NCBI GenBank assembly: GCA_013396655.1
Contig: WBMV01006289.1
Coordinates: forward strand, 620,001 to 684,000
DNA length: 64,000 nucleotides
From: Campylorhamphus procurvoides
Lineage: Eukaryota; Chordata; Aves; Passeriformes; Dendrocolaptidae
Reading direction: 5' to 3'
Both the position numbers and the translations under genes were made by a program. The notes under the pieces are model-generated. The model was not told where the DNA came from. It did no database searches and saw only the letters and a program-made list of their open reading frames with translations. Position 1 is the first letter of the stretch; each line of letters begins with the position of its first letter. Below are positions 61,469 to 64,000 of this stretch, piece after piece.

Positions 61469-63654
61469 TCACTTGGCCTCCTGAGCTTTCTTGGCATTCT
61501 GTTTTTCTTTTGCCTAGAAAAAAAAGGGAGATGACATTAAGCTCTGATCTTTCTGAACACTCAACATATGTTTGAAAAAGAAACATTTTAAATGTAAAGG
61601 TAGACCCTTCAGAAGCATCCTTTGGCTATTTTACTAGGTTCATATATAAAGCCTTTCAAGAACAGATACAGGTTTAAATAAATAATACAAAAGAAAATAA
61701 GATTAGGCAACTTAAATGGGAGAAATAAGAGGGGAAAAAACCCGCTATTTTTGAAATATAATTTAAGCCTTCATTTTTCATACCTTCATACTAATTTCAC
61801 CTAACATAGAAATAACTCTTGCTAATGAAAACATTTGATGTCACAAAGAAACACTGCATTCAGACATACTGATTATCAAAACTGAACTCTTGAAACCACC
61901 AAGATCTTAGTGCTTTAGTTCTCCAAAATGAATGGGAAAAACCCACAAGAACTCCTATCAAGATACTTGCAGGCAGATTCTCATATAACTTGTATCAATT
62001 ACAGATGGTTCAAATCGACAAGGAACCAGCATTTTCTTCCTTATGGATTAGGTTAAAAGACAAACTGGGCAAGAAGAGGGGACAATTCACAAATAATACT
62101 AGCCAACTTTCTGTCAAAATATTTTTTCCTTCTGATTCAGGCTGCTGCTTGTTACCACTTGTTATTGAACAGAACAGCACCTAATTCAGTGCTTCAGAAT
62201 TAAGATCTGCTATCACCAGCTGCTCGGGTCCACTGGAAATTTGCTTGTAAAAGCAGCTTGATGGTGTCAAAAATGATCCCTGTTAACATAATACTGGATT
62301 AAAGCTCCACAGGTTGCCCAAAGAAGGGAAAGAGTAAAAACTGAACCCAAATGTTACTGTCTTATAAACTACAGGTGTACAAAAGAACCTTTCTAAGTAA
62401 ATTCAGCTACAGAATGGACCCAACTAAAATGCTATATAGCTCATATATGCTGCCTCTGGCACATGAGCAGATATGCAAACCAGCACTGAGCTCAGTACAA
62501 GTCAAGTACCTGACTTGCCATCCAGTTTAATAACCTGGCCAAAGTGACAGACACTCTTTAATAAACAAGCCTCAATACAAACCTTAGCAGTAAATCAACG
62601 TTAATAGCTAAACACCTTAAAAAGGGGGGAAACAAAGCCAGTAAATGAGCACAGGAAGAGGGAAAAGGAGGGAATTCCCAGCTCCCCGACGCTGCGGTCC
62701 CTGTGCCACGGCTGCCCTCTGGCGGCCACAGCCCGGTACAGCCCCAAAGTGAACCCGGCGAGCCCACACTGGCCAAAGGGACCCACCCCGGGCCTCCTGG
62801 GGGGCTCATTTAAACACCCTGCAGCTCAGAAAGGGGTGTCAAGAATGACACGAGGAACTCTACCACATACTATCTGAAGCTATGCATCAGAACTTCAACA
62901 GGATTTTTAACTGCCTGAGCAGAAAAGCCCAAATCTTGTATTGCAGCATCTAACACCTGTAATGTCATTTACATGATGTTGAACTCCCTCTTCCTAAATG
63001 GCCATTAGAAAGATTTGTTTAGATTATCAAAGGGGAGATACAGTTTGCTTTTTCATAGGACTGCAAAGTTGGTTTGTCCCACAGTCTCCAATCTGCATTG
63101 AAACTGTGCCTCTTGAGAGCCAAGTAAACGAGCAATACATGTGAACGCAGCTGTTCAAAAATGTGGCCAAGTATCCTGGAAGCAAAAATGTCATGGGTTC
63201 ATTTTATTTTACATAGAACGTATGAAGAATTAATAGTAACATGCTGTTTCTTAAAAGTCAGGAAATACTCACTTTTTCTACTAATGGTATTAACTGCTGG
63301 TGCTCTGCTAGAGTCTTTAATAATTCCATGATGAAAGGCAGGTAGTTATGTTTTCTTCTAATATTTTCAATCTAAAAATAAGTAAAGAGCATAAACAGAA
63401 TTATTATATTGCTCAACTGTTTTCTAGTTCCCATCCAGTTCCTTCAGATTAACTGCAGCAGCTCCCATAGATATAAAAGCTGCCTTTTTCTTCTGTAAAA
63501 CCGTTTCAATAATTTAATCAGAAAATCAAAGGCTACATACCTTATATCTTTTTAATTTTTGGTTCTCTTCTTCAATTAACATCTGGTATTTTGCAACTTC
63601 TGATTGTATAGAACTTAGCATATTACTACTTTGATCTGTATCCATTGGCTCCTC
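61469..63654 (-). CDS. UCHL5: Ubiquitin C-terminal hydrolase L5 (UCH37), last three coding exons, 5' part outside the window
   Basis: UCHL5 is a cysteine deubiquitinase bound to the 19S proteasome through RPN13/ADRM1 and to the INO80 complex through NFRKB. Three minus-strand exons with GT-AG junctions and phase 0 throughout are visible: 63541-63654 (38 codons, from EEPMDTDQ to KLKRYK), 63273-63371 (33 codons, from [12 protein letters not shown] to PLVEK) and 61469-61513 (14 codons plus [17 protein letters not shown]). Together they give 85 residues corresponding to about 245-329 of the 329-residue human protein. That is the C-terminal ULD helical region and the KEKE-like tail that docks on RPN13. 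The catalytic UCH domain lies on exons beyond 64,000. Donors are GTATGT and GTGAGT. Nothing looks broken. The gene converges on RGS2, as in human. Confidence 0.96.
62680..62810. other. GC-rich island inside the last UCHL5 intron
   Basis: About 130 bases are markedly GC-rich with several CpG dinucleotides (for example near 62,688-62,710, 62,724, 62,734 and 62,756-62,760), while both flanks are AT-rich. It encloses the CTCF-like motif. It could be an insulator or enhancer core or a fragment of an old repeat. It is not a UCHL5 exon, since the adjacent exons join in frame without it. Confidence 0.6.
62710..62728 (-). promoter_or_regulatory. CTCF-binding motif
   Basis: The minus strand reads TGGCCGCCAGAGGGCAGCC. 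It agrees with the known CTCF core (TGGCCRCCAGRGGGCRSY) at essentially every informative position and sits in a CpG-containing GC island. Binding is inferred. The motif points on the minus strand, in the same direction as UCHL5 transcription and towards RGS2. Confidence 0.65.
63372..63540 (-). other. UCHL5: UCHL5 penultimate intron
   Basis: A 169-base intron with donor GTATGT and acceptor TTTTTAG, lying between the KLKRYK and IENIRR codons. Nothing else is seen in it. Confidence 0.9.
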
Positions 63655-64000
63655 CTTCCACAAAACAGAAAAAAAATTAAAGTAAGTCTTGTCTTAGGAG
63701 TATTTCTAACAGAGATTCAGTTTTGCTTACAGTTACAGGAACATTCCAGGAATTTCCTCAGTTAGTTGTAAGCAGATGAGCTGAGGTACTAGGCAAAGAA
63801 CAGTACACAGCAGATGAGTCGAAACTGAAAGCCACAAAGACACGGTCACGCTGTACTGAGTGTTCAAATCAGCTCACTGGGAAGGAACCAGAGCTGCAGC
63901 AGTGACTGTGCTGAACAGAGGAGCAGTAACCCTTCCCTGCTGCTTTTAGTGATGCTCCATTTGAGAATAAAGACTTGAATAGTAAAGCAAACACACAGAA
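63655..64000 (-). other. UCHL5: UCHL5 intron, truncated by the window edge
   Basis: Sequence upstream of the EEPMDTD exon. I searched for the preceding coding segment (ending in a LAE-type sequence) and did not find it, so the next exon lies beyond the window. Confidence 0.75.

Larger units (their letters stand above)
61514..63272 (-). other. UCHL5: Last intron of UCHL5
   Basis: A 1,759-base intron between the PLVEK and AKEKQ exons. It is AT-rich except for a GC-rich island at about 62,680-62,810 containing a CTCF-like motif. The 64-codon frame at 61,990-62,184 and the minus-strand 83-codon frame at 62,558-62,809 have no recognisable family. Confidence 0.85.

Noticed and set aside
1..64000. 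CRISPR arrays, operons, tRNA or rRNA genes
   Set aside because: The window is vertebrate nuclear DNA. I saw no spaced identical repeats, no tRNA cloverleaf and no rRNA sequence.

Overview
The window is vertebrate nuclear DNA, almost certainly from a bird. The evidence is the CR1-type LINE ends at 10.8-11.1 kb and 20.2-20.5 kb, a solo LTR of a type I associate with avian ERVL-like families, low overall repeat content, and two genes whose exons I can translate and recognise: RGS2 (plus strand, 7.2-10.1 kb) and the 3' end of UCHL5 (minus strand, 61.1-64.0 kb). These two genes are convergent neighbours in human 1q31, so the layout fits conserved amniote synteny. The species cannot be fixed from the sequence; a songbird is possible.

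Layout: 1-6.9 kb is intergenic sequence upstream of RGS2. From 6.99 to 7.24 kb lies a GC-rich promoter with an Sp1-type GC box, a short inverted repeat, a C-tract able to form a G-quadruplex on the minus strand, and a TATA box. RGS2 follows as five coding exons with consensus GT-AG junctions, encoding 204 residues, then a 3' UTR of about 790 bases with AU-rich motifs and an AATAAA signal at 10,119. From 10.15 to about 61.1 kb there is some 51 kb of gene-free sequence holding two 5'-truncated CR1 copies, a solo LTR with a perfect 5-bp target duplication, several G-quadruplex motifs, a few short perfect tandem duplications and hairpins, and no coding region I can support. From 61.15 to 64.0 kb lie the last three coding exons of UCHL5 with two candidate poly(A) signals. 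The last UCHL5 intron holds a GC-rich island with a near-consensus CTCF motif.

Role: RGS2 is a GTPase-activating protein that shuts off G-alpha-q signalling. UCHL5 (UCH37) is a deubiquitinase of the proteasome and of the INO80 remodeller. They are neighbours by ancestry and not a functional operon. I found no undescribed gene system. The observations most worth checking are the CTCF-like site in the UCHL5 intron, the promoter quadruplex and altered alternative-start pattern of RGS2, the palindrome in the RGS2 3' UTR, and the solo LTR.
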